Positions 1 to 4,352 of a stretch of DNA of 6,926 bases are shown one piece after another; position 1 is the first letter of the stretch, and every line of letters starts with the position of its first letter. The position numbers were made by a program, and so were the translations under genes. The notes beneath the pieces are model-generated. The model was not told the origin of the DNA. It saw only the letters and a program-made list of their open reading frames with translations, and did no database searches. The DNA is from a bacterium (lineage in GTDB: Bacteria; Sumerlaeota; Sumerlaeia; MVZB01). The stretch spans positions 1 to 6,926 of the forward strand of contig JAMCWS010000091.1 in NCBI GenBank assembly GCA_023480605.1, given 5' to 3'.

Positions 1-1
1 G

Positions 2-553
2 CCGCATTACGACACCGGCATCCGCTGCCCCCTCGTCGTCGCCGGCGGTCCCGTGCGCCAGGCGGCGCCGGTCGACCGGCTCTCCTGTTCCCTGGATCTC
101 TACCCCACCTTCTGCGAATGGGCCGGCGTCGAGCGCACGCCGCCCTGCGAAGGCAAGTCCTTCGCCGCGCTTTGCGCCGGGGGCCGCTCGCCGGGCTGGC
201 CGGAGGTCGCGGTCTCGATCGGCAGCGTCGATTCGGTCGTCACGGCCGACGGCTGGCGGTTGACGCGTTTTTCTAAAGGTAATGAAGGCCAGATTTTTAA
301 TCTCAGGGACGATCCCGGCGAGCAGCACAACCTTTATCACAACCCGGAATACGCGGAAAAGAAGACCCAATTGCTCGAACGGCTGGTCAAGGTGCGGATG
401 CTCCCGCGCGAGGTGCTTCAATATCGCAATCTGCCCGACAAAGACGGCCGCAAGTGGAGCACCGACTCCGGCAAAACCTGGGCCGTGACGCCGGTCAAGC
501 CCTCCCCCTGGCTGGAGGACGGCCCCAAGCCCGAATGGCACGGCAAGGATTGA
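2..553 (+). CDS. Sulfatase (arylsulfatase family, S1 type), C-terminal 183 residues, 5' truncated by window edge
   Basis: The reading frame is open from base 2 to a TGA at 551-553. The visible start PHYDTGIRCPLVV is the sulfatase pattern in which a Y-x-G-G/T-I-R-x-P-L segment precedes the substrate-side strand. It is followed by VDRLSCSLDLYPTFCEWAGV, matching the family's V-x-x-x-D-L-x-P-T-x-x-x-x-A-G-V motif. Further on, QIFNLRDDPGEQHNL is the conserved C-terminal subdomain motif (L-Y-D-L-x-x-D-P-x-E-x-x-N-L). These enzymes hydrolyse sulfate esters, often on sulfated glycans. The formylglycine motif (C/S-x-P-S-R), the metal ligands and any signal peptide lie upstream of the window, so catalytic competence and location cannot be judged. 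The tail after about residue 120 (RNLPDKDGRKWSTDSGK onward) is a C-terminal extension rich in Lys, Pro and Trp. The gene converges on the SDR gene with 45 bp between stops and no clear terminator. Confidence 0.9.
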   Translation, partial: PHYDTGIRCPLVVAGGPVRQAAPVDRLSCSLDLYPTFCEWAGVERTPPCEGKSFAALCAGGRSPGWPEVAVSIGSVDSVVTADGWRLTRFSKGNEGQIFNLRDDPGEQHNLYHNPEYAEKKTQLLERLVKVRMLPREVLQYRNLPDKDGRKWSTDSGKTWAVTPVKPSPWLEDGPKPEWHGKD

Positions 554-598
554 ATGCACCCCACGTGCCCGGGCGTCTATTCCCAGGGAAAGGACGCT

Positions 599-1369
599 TC
601 AAAACCAGGGGGCGCCGGAAGCGCGGCGCACGTGGACGTCGTCGATGACCGCGTTTCCGCGATGCGTGAGCAGGAAAAGGACGATTTCGGCTATTTCCGC
701 GGGCCGGATGACGCACGCGCGGTCCAGATCGGGGCGCGCCTGGGTGGCCATATCGGTGTCGACGGCCCCGGGGCAGATCGTGTGAACGCGGATGCCGTCG
801 GCCTGAACTTCCTGCGCCAGAACCTTCGATAGGCCCATCAGCGCGTGCTTGGAGGCCGTGTAGGCGCCCTGGTTGATGTATCCCTTGACGCCGACCACTG
901 ATGAAAGATTGACGATTGTCCCCCGGCCCGACGCCCGCAGGTGGGGGATCGCCTCGCGGCAGAGGATAAAGGGCGCCCGCGCGTTGACCGTCATGATGGC
1001 GTCCCACTGGGCGTTCGTGGTGTGTTCGACCGCGCCGTAGACGCCCATGCCGGCGTTATTCACGAGGATTGACAGGCCGCCCAGTTCGGTAACGACGGTT
1101 TCGACGAGCGCCGGTAGGTCGCTGTCGCGGGTCAGGTCGGTGGGGATGGCCACGGCCCGCCCGCCCTGCGCCTCGATATCGTTGGCCAGCCTTTCGAGCG
1201 CCCCCGCTGAGCGCGCCGCCAGGGCCACCGCCGCGCCGGCCCGGGCGAGGCTGAGGGCGATGGCGCGGCCGATTCCCCGGCTGGCGCCGGTGACGATCGC
1301 CATCTGGCCGGCAAGAAGCGCTCCGGCGGCCGGATTGGCGGACGAGCGGACGGACGGGGTATCGTTCAT
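599..1369 (-). CDS. Short-chain dehydrogenase/reductase (classical SDR), 256 aa
   Basis: This is an NAD(P)-dependent oxidoreductase with one Rossmann-fold domain and all classical SDR motifs. The cofactor loop TGASRGIG is at residues 27-34, NNAG at 104-107, and the catalytic tetrad is N129, S157, Y170 and K174 (YTASK). The post-catalytic ICPGAVDTDM segment is at about 198-207. Arg53 at the end of the second strand (ALAARS) favours NADP(H) by family knowledge. The start chosen is ATG at 1369 rather than an upstream in-frame codon at 1420, because GGAGG sits 6 nt before it; 256 residues is a normal classical SDR length. The N-terminal 20 residues before the first strand are Ser/Ala-rich and probably disordered. 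The substrate cannot be read from sequence; the overall look resembles 3-oxoacyl-ACP reductase or sugar/alcohol dehydrogenase-like SDRs. It seems monocistronic and convergent with the sulfatase. Confidence 0.93.
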   Translation of the reverse strand: MNDTPSVRSSANPAAGALLAGQMAIVTGASRGIGRAIALSLARAGAAVALAARSAGALERLANDIEAQGGRAVAIPTDLTRDSDLPALVETVVTELGGLSILVNNAGMGVYGAVEHTTNAQWDAIMTVNARAPFILCREAIPHLRASGRGTIVNLSSVVGVKGYINQGAYTASKHALMGLSKVLAQEVQADGIRVHTICPGAVDTDMATQARPDLDRACVIRPAEIAEIVLFLLTHRGNAVIDDVHVRRASGAPWF

Positions 1370-1592
1370 GGGAATCCTCCAGGGCTGTCGGCGATTTAAC
1401 CCCCTGCTTACCACAGTCACGGGACTTCGAAAAGCGGAAAAGCGTTTTTCCGGACGGAATCATGCGCCTAAGCGCTGACCGAGTCGGCGGCGACGGGCCC
1501 AACCGGCCCGGCAAGGGTCTTCCCCGCCTCCGAACGACGAACGAAACGGTGTCGATGCGTCAAGATGTCAAATTGTCGTGATCCACAACGGT
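1370..1592. other. Non-coding stretch upstream of the SDR gene, with two short inverted repeats
   Basis: No convincing ORF is present. Two dyads are visible: CGGAAAA-GCGT-TTTTCCG at 1435-1452, about 66 bp before the SDR start, and CGGGCC-CAACC-GGCCCG at 1494-1510. The first could be an operator or leader hairpin for the leftward SDR transcript. I could not pick a convincing leftward -35/-10 pair. Sequence composition shifts to more AT-rich from about 1560 onward. Confidence 0.4.
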
Positions 1593-1644
1593 TTTGTCTC
1601 AAATATCGCCGTATATGACTCAAAAACGCTGTCTCGTTTTGAGA
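1593..1644 (+). promoter_or_regulatory. Candidate enhancer (UAS) for a sigma-54 activator: three CTCAAA-type half-sites
   Basis: Three related heptamers occur: TCTCAAA at 1597-1603, ACTCAAA at 1618-1624, and the inverse TTTGAGA at 1638-1644. Their starts are 21 and 20 bp apart, about two helical turns, so they face the same side of the helix. The last two also form a dyad (CTCAAAAACG / CGTTTTGAG, 1619-1643). They lie roughly 110-160 bp upstream of the predicted start at 1757, the usual distance for bacterial enhancer-binding-protein sites. The site identity is inference. Confidence 0.35.
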
Positions 1645-1666
1645 AAAGCCAGCGTAATTAAATCGG

Positions 1667-1679
1667 CATCAAGCTCATA
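1667..1679 (+). promoter_or_regulatory. Possible IHF site between the UAS and the sigma-54 promoter (weak)
   Basis: CATCAA-GCTC-ATA matches the IHF consensus WATCAANNNNTTR at 7 of 9 informative positions. It sits in an AT-rich stretch midway between the candidate activator sites and the sigma-54 promoter, where a DNA bend is commonly placed. The match alone is weak; position is the main support. Confidence 0.2.
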
Positions 1680-1702
1680 AGTCAAATAATCAGAATCATA
1701 TG

Positions 1703-1719
1703 AGTGCATATCATGCACT
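1703..1719. repeat. Perfect 7-bp-arm dyad AGTGCAT-ATC-ATGCACT just upstream of the sigma-54 promoter
   Basis: The palindrome is perfect over seven base pairs with a 3-bp spacer and ends 12 bp before the promoter's TGGCACG. A second dyad, GGTGTC (1720-1725) with GACACC (1737-1742), overlaps the promoter itself. Either could be a regulator site; a protein bound at the second would occlude sigma-54 RNA polymerase. Confidence 0.35.
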
Positions 1720-1725
1720 GGTGTC

Positions 1726-1749
1726 ACAATTGGCACGACACCTGCTTAA
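1726..1749 (+). promoter_or_regulatory. Sigma-54 (RpoN) promoter, rightward
   Basis: The core is TGGCACG-ACAC-CTGCT at 1731-1746. Against the consensus YTGGCACG-N4-TTGCW it differs at one specified base (C instead of T at 1742). GG (1732-1733) and GC (1744-1745) have the required spacing, and the flanking Y at 1730 and A at 1749 also agree. The predicted start is near 1757. No recognisable protein gene follows on the same strand before two terminator-like hairpins. Confidence 0.6.
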
Positions 1750-1960
1750 TATATGGCCAACAAAACAAGACGAGGTTCCCCGAAAATGGGGGGATCACGT
1801 TGAAACCGATTCCGCATGTGAAAGGGACAATCAACGATACTGGGGTATCATGGACAGATCGGGGTGCGGGTTAATCCTACCTGATTGATTAGCCTGCCAA
1901 AAAGGAAAATCTTATCCAAAGCTTCCTCGGGCATGAGAGTGACCCGATTACCCCGCCTCA

Positions 1961-1990
1961 AAAATCGGTGTTTTTTAACCGATTTTCTTT
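1961..1990 (+). terminator. Hairpin with T-rich tail (possible intrinsic terminator, AT-rich stem)
   Basis: AAAATCGGT (1961-1969) pairs perfectly with ACCGATTTT (1978-1986) around an 8-nt loop, and the right arm runs into TTTTCTTTT. The left arm's A-run would supply a T-tract on the opposite strand too, so it could act in both directions. The stem is only moderately GC-rich, so efficiency is uncertain. Confidence 0.45.
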
Positions 1991-2076
1991 TCGCTCGCGC
2001 TTCGATCTGTCTGATGAGTTCCTGATTTCGGGAGTGCCTCGGTAACGGTTCTCGCCAACATGACTGGATCACAAAA

Positions 2077-2104
2077 GCCCCCCCGGAAACGGGGGGTTTT
2101 TTTT
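2077..2104 (+). terminator. Strong Rho-independent terminator with GNRA tetraloop
   Basis: The stem pairs CCCCCCG (2079-2085) with CGGGGGG (2090-2096) around a GAAA loop (2086-2089) and is followed by eight T residues (2097-2104). The A-run at 2073-2076 gives a shorter T-tract on the minus strand, so it may also stop leftward readthrough from fba. Confidence 0.85.
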
Positions 2105-2112
2105 GGGGGGGA

Positions 2113-2140
2113 GAGCTTCAGGCTTCAGGCTGGAGGCTAT
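2113..2140 (+). repeat. Degenerate heptad repeat (AGGCNNN), plus-strand copy
   Basis: AGGCTTC (2120-2126), AGGCTGG (2127-2133) and AGGCTAT (2134-2140) follow each other with a 7-bp period, preceded by a degenerate GAGCTTC unit. A matching array on the opposite strand lies at 2266-2300. Confidence 0.5.
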
Positions 2141-2203
2141 CGACGCCGGCGGGGACACGGGCAATGGGGGCGTCTCGTTATCGGCACGAATCCCTTCAAC
2201 GCC

Positions 2204-2230
2204 AATGGCCCCTCGCACCGAGGGGCCATT
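2204..2230 (-). terminator. Perfect 12-bp stem-loop downstream of fba (3'-end hairpin)
   Basis: AATGGCCCCTCG (2204-2215) and CGAGGGGCCATT (2219-2230) are exact inverted copies around a 3-nt loop, 68 bp past the fba stop in its direction of transcription. There is no T-tract on either strand. It may protect the fba mRNA 3' end or work with the downstream GNRA hairpin rather than act as a classic intrinsic terminator. Confidence 0.5.
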
Positions 2231-2265
2231 CGTCTAACGAACGCGAATCCGCCAGTTCCTGGCTT

Positions 2266-2300
2266 GAAGCCTTCGCCTCCGGCCTTCAGCCTTTATCCTT
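2266..2300 (-). repeat. Degenerate heptad repeat, minus-strand copy, abutting the fba stop codon
   Basis: On the plus strand the units read GAAGCCT, TCGCCTC, CGGCCTT, CAGCCTT and TATCCTT with strict 7-bp period. Their complement carries the same AGGC core as the array at 2113-2140. The two arrays are inverted around the hairpin at 2204-2230. Confidence 0.45.
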
Positions 2301-3345
2301 ACCGGGCCTTCCGGTAGACGGCCTTCATTTCGTCGAGCGTCATCGGTGTGTAGTCGCCGGCGTGGCCGGCCTGGCCGAAGGCCTTCATCCGCTCGATGTA
2401 GACCAGCTTGGCGGCGTCGCGCGCCGGTTTCAAGTAGTCGCGCGGATCGAACTTCTCGGGTTTCTCGAAGAAGACCTTGCGGATGGCGCCGGTGATCGCC
2501 AGGCGGCTGTCGGTGTCGACGTTGATCTTGCGCACGCCGTGTTTGATGCCGTCCTGGATCTGTTCGATCGGAATGCCGAAGGTGCCGGGCATTTTGCCGC
2601 CGTATTGGTTGATGATGTCGACCAGTGCCTTGGGCACCGAGCTGGAGCCGTGCATGACCATATGGCAGTTGGGCATGCGCTGATGAATCTGGTGAATGCG
2701 TTCCATGGCCAGGGCCGGGGGCAGCACCTCGCCCGTCTTGGGGTCCTTGCGGCCCGACTTGTAGGCGCCGTGGCTGGTGCCAATGGCGACGGCCAGCGCG
2801 TCCAGGCCCGTTTTGGCCACGAAGTCCTCGGCCTGCCTGGGGTCGGTCAGGTGGTCGTTGACCTGGTCGGCCGAAAGGCCGGCGCCGTGGCCGTCCTCGA
2901 TGCCGCCCAGGCAGCCCAGTTCGCCCTCGACCGTGATGCCCAGCGGATGGGCCAGTTCGACGGCCTTGCGCGTGATCTCGACGTTCTGCTCATAAGTGTT
3001 GGGGGTTTTGCCGTCTTCGGCCAGCGAGCCGTCCATCATGACCGAGGTGAAACCCAAGTCGATGGCTTCCTGAAGCGTCTTGAGACTGTTGCCGTGGTCG
3101 AGGTGCATGGCCACGGGGATGTGAGGATATTCCTCGCAAGCCGCTTCCATGAGTTTCTTCAGGTAAATCATGCGGCTGTATTTGAGGGCGCCGCGGCTGG
3201 CCTGAATGATCACGGGGCTGTTGGTCTCGTTGGCCGCTTCCATGATCGCCTGGATTTGTTCCATGTTGTTGACGTTGAACGCCCCGACGCCATAACCGCC
3301 CTTGGCGGCTTCGTCGAGGATTTGACGCATCGGGACTAAAGGCAT
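2299..3345 (-). CDS. fba: Class II fructose-1,6-bisphosphate aldolase, Calvin-cycle subtype, 348 aa
   Basis: This zinc-dependent aldolase interconverts fructose-1,6-bisphosphate with dihydroxyacetone phosphate and glyceraldehyde-3-phosphate in glycolysis, gluconeogenesis or the Calvin cycle; it is cytoplasmic. Visible landmarks are the class II start AFNVNNMEQIQAI (22-34), HLDHGNS at 81-87 with catalytic Asp83 and zinc ligand His84, and VEGELGCLGGIEDG at 139-152. The second zinc ligand is His192 in GTSHGAYK, the third is His232 in MHGSSS, and the phosphate-binding NVDTD is at 275-279. The HLDHG form and the 348-residue length with its long C-terminal tail resemble the CbbA-like subtype rather than E. 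coli FbaA. The start ATG at 3345 is supported by AAGGAG nine bases upstream. The gene stands alone, divergent from speD. By family it may serve central carbon flux in either direction; no other Calvin-cycle gene is visible. Confidence 0.96.
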   Translation of the reverse strand: MPLVPMRQILDEAAKGGYGVGAFNVNNMEQIQAIMEAANETNSPVIIQASRGALKYSRMIYLKKLMEAACEEYPHIPVAMHLDHGNSLKTLQEAIDLGFTSVMMDGSLAEDGKTPNTYEQNVEITRKAVELAHPLGITVEGELGCLGGIEDGHGAGLSADQVNDHLTDPRQAEDFVAKTGLDALAVAIGTSHGAYKSGRKDPKTGEVLPPALAMERIHQIHQRMPNCHMVMHGSSSVPKALVDIINQYGGKMPGTFGIPIEQIQDGIKHGVRKINVDTDSRLAITGAIRKVFFEKPEKFDPRDYLKPARDAAKLVYIERMKAFGQAGHAGDYTPMTLDEMKAVYRKAR

Positions 3346-3390
3346 GGGTCGGGTCTCCTTACATGCGAAAAATTTGGGTTAAAATTCGGG

Positions 3391-3432
3391 GCGAACAGTT
3401 CGCGAACCGTCGACCGGGCGTTTTAAACGCCC
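3391..3432. promoter_or_regulatory. Palindromic operator-like cluster in the fba leader
   Basis: GCGAAC-A-GTTCGC (3391-3403) overlaps the palindrome GTTCGCGAAC (3398-3407). A second, 17-bp palindrome GGGCGTTT-T-AAACGCCC lies at 3416-3432. The latter covers the predicted fba start point, immediately downstream of the proposed -10 box, which is a typical repressor position. The regulator is unknown. Confidence 0.4.
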
Positions 3433-3434
3433 AC

Positions 3435-3463
3435 ACGATAGCAAAACCGGCGACAAGGATCAA
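3435..3463 (-). promoter_or_regulatory. Candidate sigma-70-type promoter for fba, leftward
   Basis: On the minus strand TTGATC (3463-3458) and TATCGT (3440-3435) are separated by exactly 17 bp. Each box matches its consensus at four of six positions. Transcription would start near 3428 and leave a leader of about 80 nt. Confidence 0.35.
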
Positions 3464-3654
3464 ACGTAAACCGAATCGGCGTGCGCCGGCCGCCGCGCGC
3501 CTCGACGATTCCGGCCGGATAGCGGCGCAACGCCCGGCCAGCCGGGCGCCCGCCGCGCGCGCGCCGGCCGGCATCAACGTTATGATGACAAGAGGACTGA
3601 TTTTTTTGGGCTTGGCCTAAATGGGTCGGGAATTAATTTTTTCGTAAAAAGATA
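3464..3654. other. Very GC-rich divergent intergenic segment, no gene seen
   Basis: The stretch 3480-3572 is dense in CG dinucleotides and short dyads, for example TCCGGCCGGA at 3509-3518 and GCCCGG-CCAG-CCGGGC at 3532-3547. A direct repeat GCGCCGGCCG lies at 3483-3492 and 3561-3570. Small ORFs here are Ala/Arg-rich composition artefacts. A T7 run at 3601-3607 has no adjacent strong stem. Confidence 0.4.
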
Positions 3655-3684
3655 TTGATTTACACGAGAATCGGACCCTAGAAT
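3655..3684 (+). promoter_or_regulatory. Candidate sigma-70-type promoter for speD and the downstream polyamine gene
   Basis: TTGATT (3655-3660) and TAGAAT (3679-3684) are separated by 18 bp in a local AT-rich pocket. The predicted start near 3691 gives a leader of about 124 nt before the speD GTG. Confidence 0.5.
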
Positions 3685-3691
3685 AACCCAT

Positions 3692-3720
3692 CTTGCGGCT
3701 GATTCGGAAAAAGCCGCAAG
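3692..3720 (+). other. speD 5'-leader stem-loop
   Basis: CTTGCGGCT (3692-3700) pairs perfectly with AGCCGCAAG (3712-3720) around an 11-nt loop, right at the predicted transcript start. A second small hairpin CCGCC-AAA-GGCGG follows at 3765-3777. They may stabilise the mRNA or take part in control of speD; no known riboswitch was recognised. Confidence 0.4.
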
Positions 3721-3809
3721 CGCGCCAGACCGAGCCCCCCGCCAACGCTTCCATCCGGGAGCGGCCGCCAAAGGCGGAGCTGGCAAAAACCCAAATTCCG
3801 GGAGGGGTT

Positions 3810-3857
3810 ATGAAGTGCAAAAGGGCCACCATCTGCTGGTTGATTGCCGAAACGTAG
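3810..3857 (+). CDS. Possible 15-codon overlapping leader ORF at the speD start (speculative)
   Basis: An ATG at 3810 begins a 15-codon ORF (MKCKRATICWLIAET) in a different frame, 5 bp before the speD GTG, and ends at a TAG inside speD. Both starts share one Shine-Dalgarno, GGAGG at 3801-3805, 4 nt from the ATG and 9 nt from the GTG. It could compete with speD initiation, or simply be chance. I include it because it bears on speD start choice. Confidence 0.2.
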   Translation: MKCKRATICWLIAET

Positions 3858-4213
3858 CGTCCGAGCTCTGCACCAACGACGCGCTCATCCTCGACGTCAT
3901 GGCCCGCGCCGCCCGGCGCGCCGGGGCCAACGTCATCTCGCAAATCCGCTACAAATTTGGTCAAGACTCGCCGCCTGGTTTCACGGCAATCGTGATGCTC
4001 GACGAAAGTCATTGTTCCGCACATACCTACGCGGAACTGGGGCTCATCGCCATGGACATCTTCACCTGCGGAAAAACCGATCCACGCCTCGTGCTTCAGT
4101 ATATCCGCGATGAAGTGGATCTGGGTGAGGTTTCGATCCGGGACGTCCCGAGATTCCTCATCGACGACCAGCCCGCCGAACTGATCGCTCTGACCGGTTC
4201 CGCGGCCTGCTGA
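3815..4213 (+). CDS. speD: S-adenosylmethionine decarboxylase proenzyme (prokaryotic SpeD type), 132 aa
   Basis: SpeD decarboxylates S-adenosylmethionine to supply the aminopropyl donor for polyamine synthesis, using a pyruvoyl group made by self-cleavage. The signature DESHCSAHTYAE places the cleavage bond between Glu64 and Ser65, Ser65 becoming the pyruvoyl residue. His70 and Cys85 (DIFTCG, 81-86) fit the conserved processing and catalytic residues of the Thermotoga-like class 1b enzyme. GHHLLVD near the N-terminus and a length close to the usual 115-135 residues also agree. The start is GTG at 3815, nine bases after GGAGG; no other start in this frame is well placed. The ATG at 3810 is out of frame. 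The gene is followed after 139 bp by a deoxyhypusine-synthase-like gene on the same strand, suggesting a shared polyamine role. Confidence 0.95.
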   Translation: MQKGHHLLVDCRNVASELCTNDALILDVMARAARRAGANVISQIRYKFGQDSPPGFTAIVMLDESHCSAHTYAELGLIAMDIFTCGKTDPRLVLQYIRDEVDLGEVSIRDVPRFLIDDQPAELIALTGSAAC

Positions 4214-4262
4214 GACGGGTGGAACAGACGACTGGCGGCGCGGAGTTTCCCGCCGATTCGCC

Positions 4263-4278
4263 CGGGCCGGGCGGCCCG
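4263..4278 (+). other. GC-rich hairpin in the speD-dhs intergenic gap
   Basis: CGGGCC (4263-4268) and GGCCCG (4273-4278) form a 6-bp stem with a GGGC loop in the 139-bp gap. There is no T-tract, so it is not an intrinsic terminator. It may mark an mRNA processing site or be a consequence of base composition. No promoter was recognised in this gap. Confidence 0.3.
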
Positions 4279-4352
4279 AACGAGCATGGGGAATCCCGCC
4301 CCGGCTGTCGTGCGCCTCGCAACCGCCCCGCGCCAACCGCAGGAGTAATTCA

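Larger units (their letters stand above)
1757..2104 (+). ncRNA. Candidate sigma-54-dependent small RNA (hypothetical), ending near 1990 or 2104
   Basis: The interval runs from the predicted sigma-54 start to a strong intrinsic terminator. It contains only short ORFs without Shine-Dalgarno support; one of 62 codons begins at 1700, upstream of the promoter, so this transcript could not carry its start. Local stems are visible: UCCCC/GGGGA at 1777-1794, GATAC-TGGG-GTATC at 1836-1849, TCGGG/CCCGA at 1927-1947, and the terminator-like hairpins at 1961-1986 and 2079-2096. The transcript would be about 230 nt if it stops at the first terminator and about 350 nt at the second. I recognise no known RNA family. 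An alternative is the 5' leader of a gene lost downstream, or a remnant promoter. Confidence 0.35.

Noticed and set aside
495..1007. 170-codon minus-strand ORF within the SDR and sulfatase end
   Set aside because: Arg/Pro/Gly-rich out-of-frame reading of the SDR gene.
1700..1888. 62-codon plus-strand ORF overlapping the sigma-54 promoter
   Set aside because: Its start is upstream of the predicted transcript start, has no Shine-Dalgarno, and the composition looks random.
1838..1900. tRNA-like look (GGGTTAATCC resembling a T-arm)
   Set aside because: No acceptor stem, anticodon arm or TTCRA loop can be folded around it.
1848..2072. 74-codon minus-strand ORF with a basic middle section
   Set aside because: Its GTG start abuts the terminator hairpin and lacks a good ribosome-binding site; the frame crosses two hairpins and matches no known family. 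It remains a weak possibility.
2164..3339. 391-codon plus-strand ORF antisense to fba
   Set aside because: It mirrors the GC-rich fba gene, has no recognisable motif and no ribosome-binding site; fba has all class II aldolase motifs.
3572..3607. Possible terminator (CATCA/TGATG stem followed by T7)
   Set aside because: The stem is only 5 bp and the T-run starts 13 nt after it, so it does not fit an intrinsic terminator.
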